Assembly: GCF_047946665.1 (NCBI RefSeq)
Contig: NZ_CP172312.1
Span: 4,402,001 to 4,466,000, forward strand
DNA: 64,000 bases
Source of the DNA: Allohahella sp002354735
Lineage (GTDB): Bacteria > Pseudomonadota > Gammaproteobacteria > Pseudomonadales > Oleiphilaceae
Direction of reading: 5' to 3'
Below, piece after piece: positions 63,974 to 64,000 of this stretch (positions within the stretch are counted from its first letter, which is position 1; every line of letters begins with the position of its first letter). The position numbers and the translations under genes are program-made. Below the pieces are notes generated by a model. The model ran no database searches and was not told the DNA's origin. It saw only the letters and a program-made list of their open reading frames with translations.

Positions 63974-64000
63974 CTAGACCCCCTGATCATCTTGTTTGGT
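63974..64000 (-). CDS. possible 3' end of a minus-strand gene
   Basis: Reading from the window edge on the minus strand gives eight codons (TKQDDQGV) and a TAG at 63976-63974, 12 bases before the bidirectional terminator. The position fits a gene end, but the fragment is too short to prove it. Confidence 0.3.
   Translation of the reverse strand, partial: TKQDDQGV

Noticed and set aside
1..64000. CRISPR arrays, insertion sequences, prophage genes, tRNA or rRNA genes.
   Set aside because: No regularly spaced repeats, transposase or phage motifs, or RNA gene patterns were seen on reading; a program scan could still find a short tRNA missed by eye.

Overview
The window looks like a chromosomal segment of a free-living, probably marine or salt-exposed gammaproteobacterium. 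Pointers are a PntAB transhydrogenase, a monomeric NADP isocitrate dehydrogenase, a six-gene Mrp/Pha-type cation/proton antiporter with fused A+B subunits, a YegD-type Hsp70, and many c-di-GMP and two-component proteins. A secreted GH5-CBM6-CBM2 endoglucanase points to use of plant or algal polysaccharide. I cannot name a genus from the sequence. No tRNA, rRNA, CRISPR array or insertion sequence was seen.

Layout. 0-8.7 kb: pntAB, a secreted GDSL esterase, the endoglucanase, a succinate-semialdehyde-type dehydrogenase and a lipoprotein. 8.9-13.7 kb: a second lipoprotein, an acyltransferase-3/SGNH O-acylase, yegD. 14.1-22.2 kb: mrpA-CDEFG and icd. 22.5-29.3 kb: a CitA/CitB-like two-component pair divergent from tctCBA, followed by an MFS transporter. 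29.3-35.5 kb: a hybrid kinase with a MetOD1-like partner, a cardiolipin-synthase-like lipoprotein, and a haem-oxygenase-like diiron protein overlapping a methyltransferase. 35.6-44.2 kb: a 1690-residue kinase-AAA-GAF-diguanylate cyclase, a bacterial lipoxygenase, a solute-binding protein and an ArsC-like reductase.

44.4-63.7 kb is the most interesting part. It encodes a PhnD-like periplasmic binding protein, a LuxQ-like hybrid kinase with its own HPt domain, and a response regulator that closely resembles Vibrio LuxO. It also has a second hybrid kinase, a REC-(degenerate GGDEF)-EAL phosphodiesterase, and a Tad-type pilus operon (CpaB, OmpA-like lipoprotein, secretin, TPR lipoprotein, TadA, TadB, TadC) flanked by two unusual prepilin-like proteins. 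Upstream of four transcription units I find copies of a TTGCA-N3-TGCAA palindrome, the published type of LuxO site. Each lies 50-95 bases from a sigma-54-like promoter (three good, one with a poor -12 element). The inference is a compact, self-contained LuxO/sigma-54 regulon in which a periplasmic signal controls a c-di-GMP phosphodiesterase and a Tad pilus directly, with no Qrr small RNA seen in the window.

The window begins inside or just after an unidentified reading frame. It ends just after a strong terminator, next to the possible 3' end of a minus-strand gene. Start codons were chosen from ribosome-binding sites and family alignment where possible, and differ from the longest open frame for many genes.
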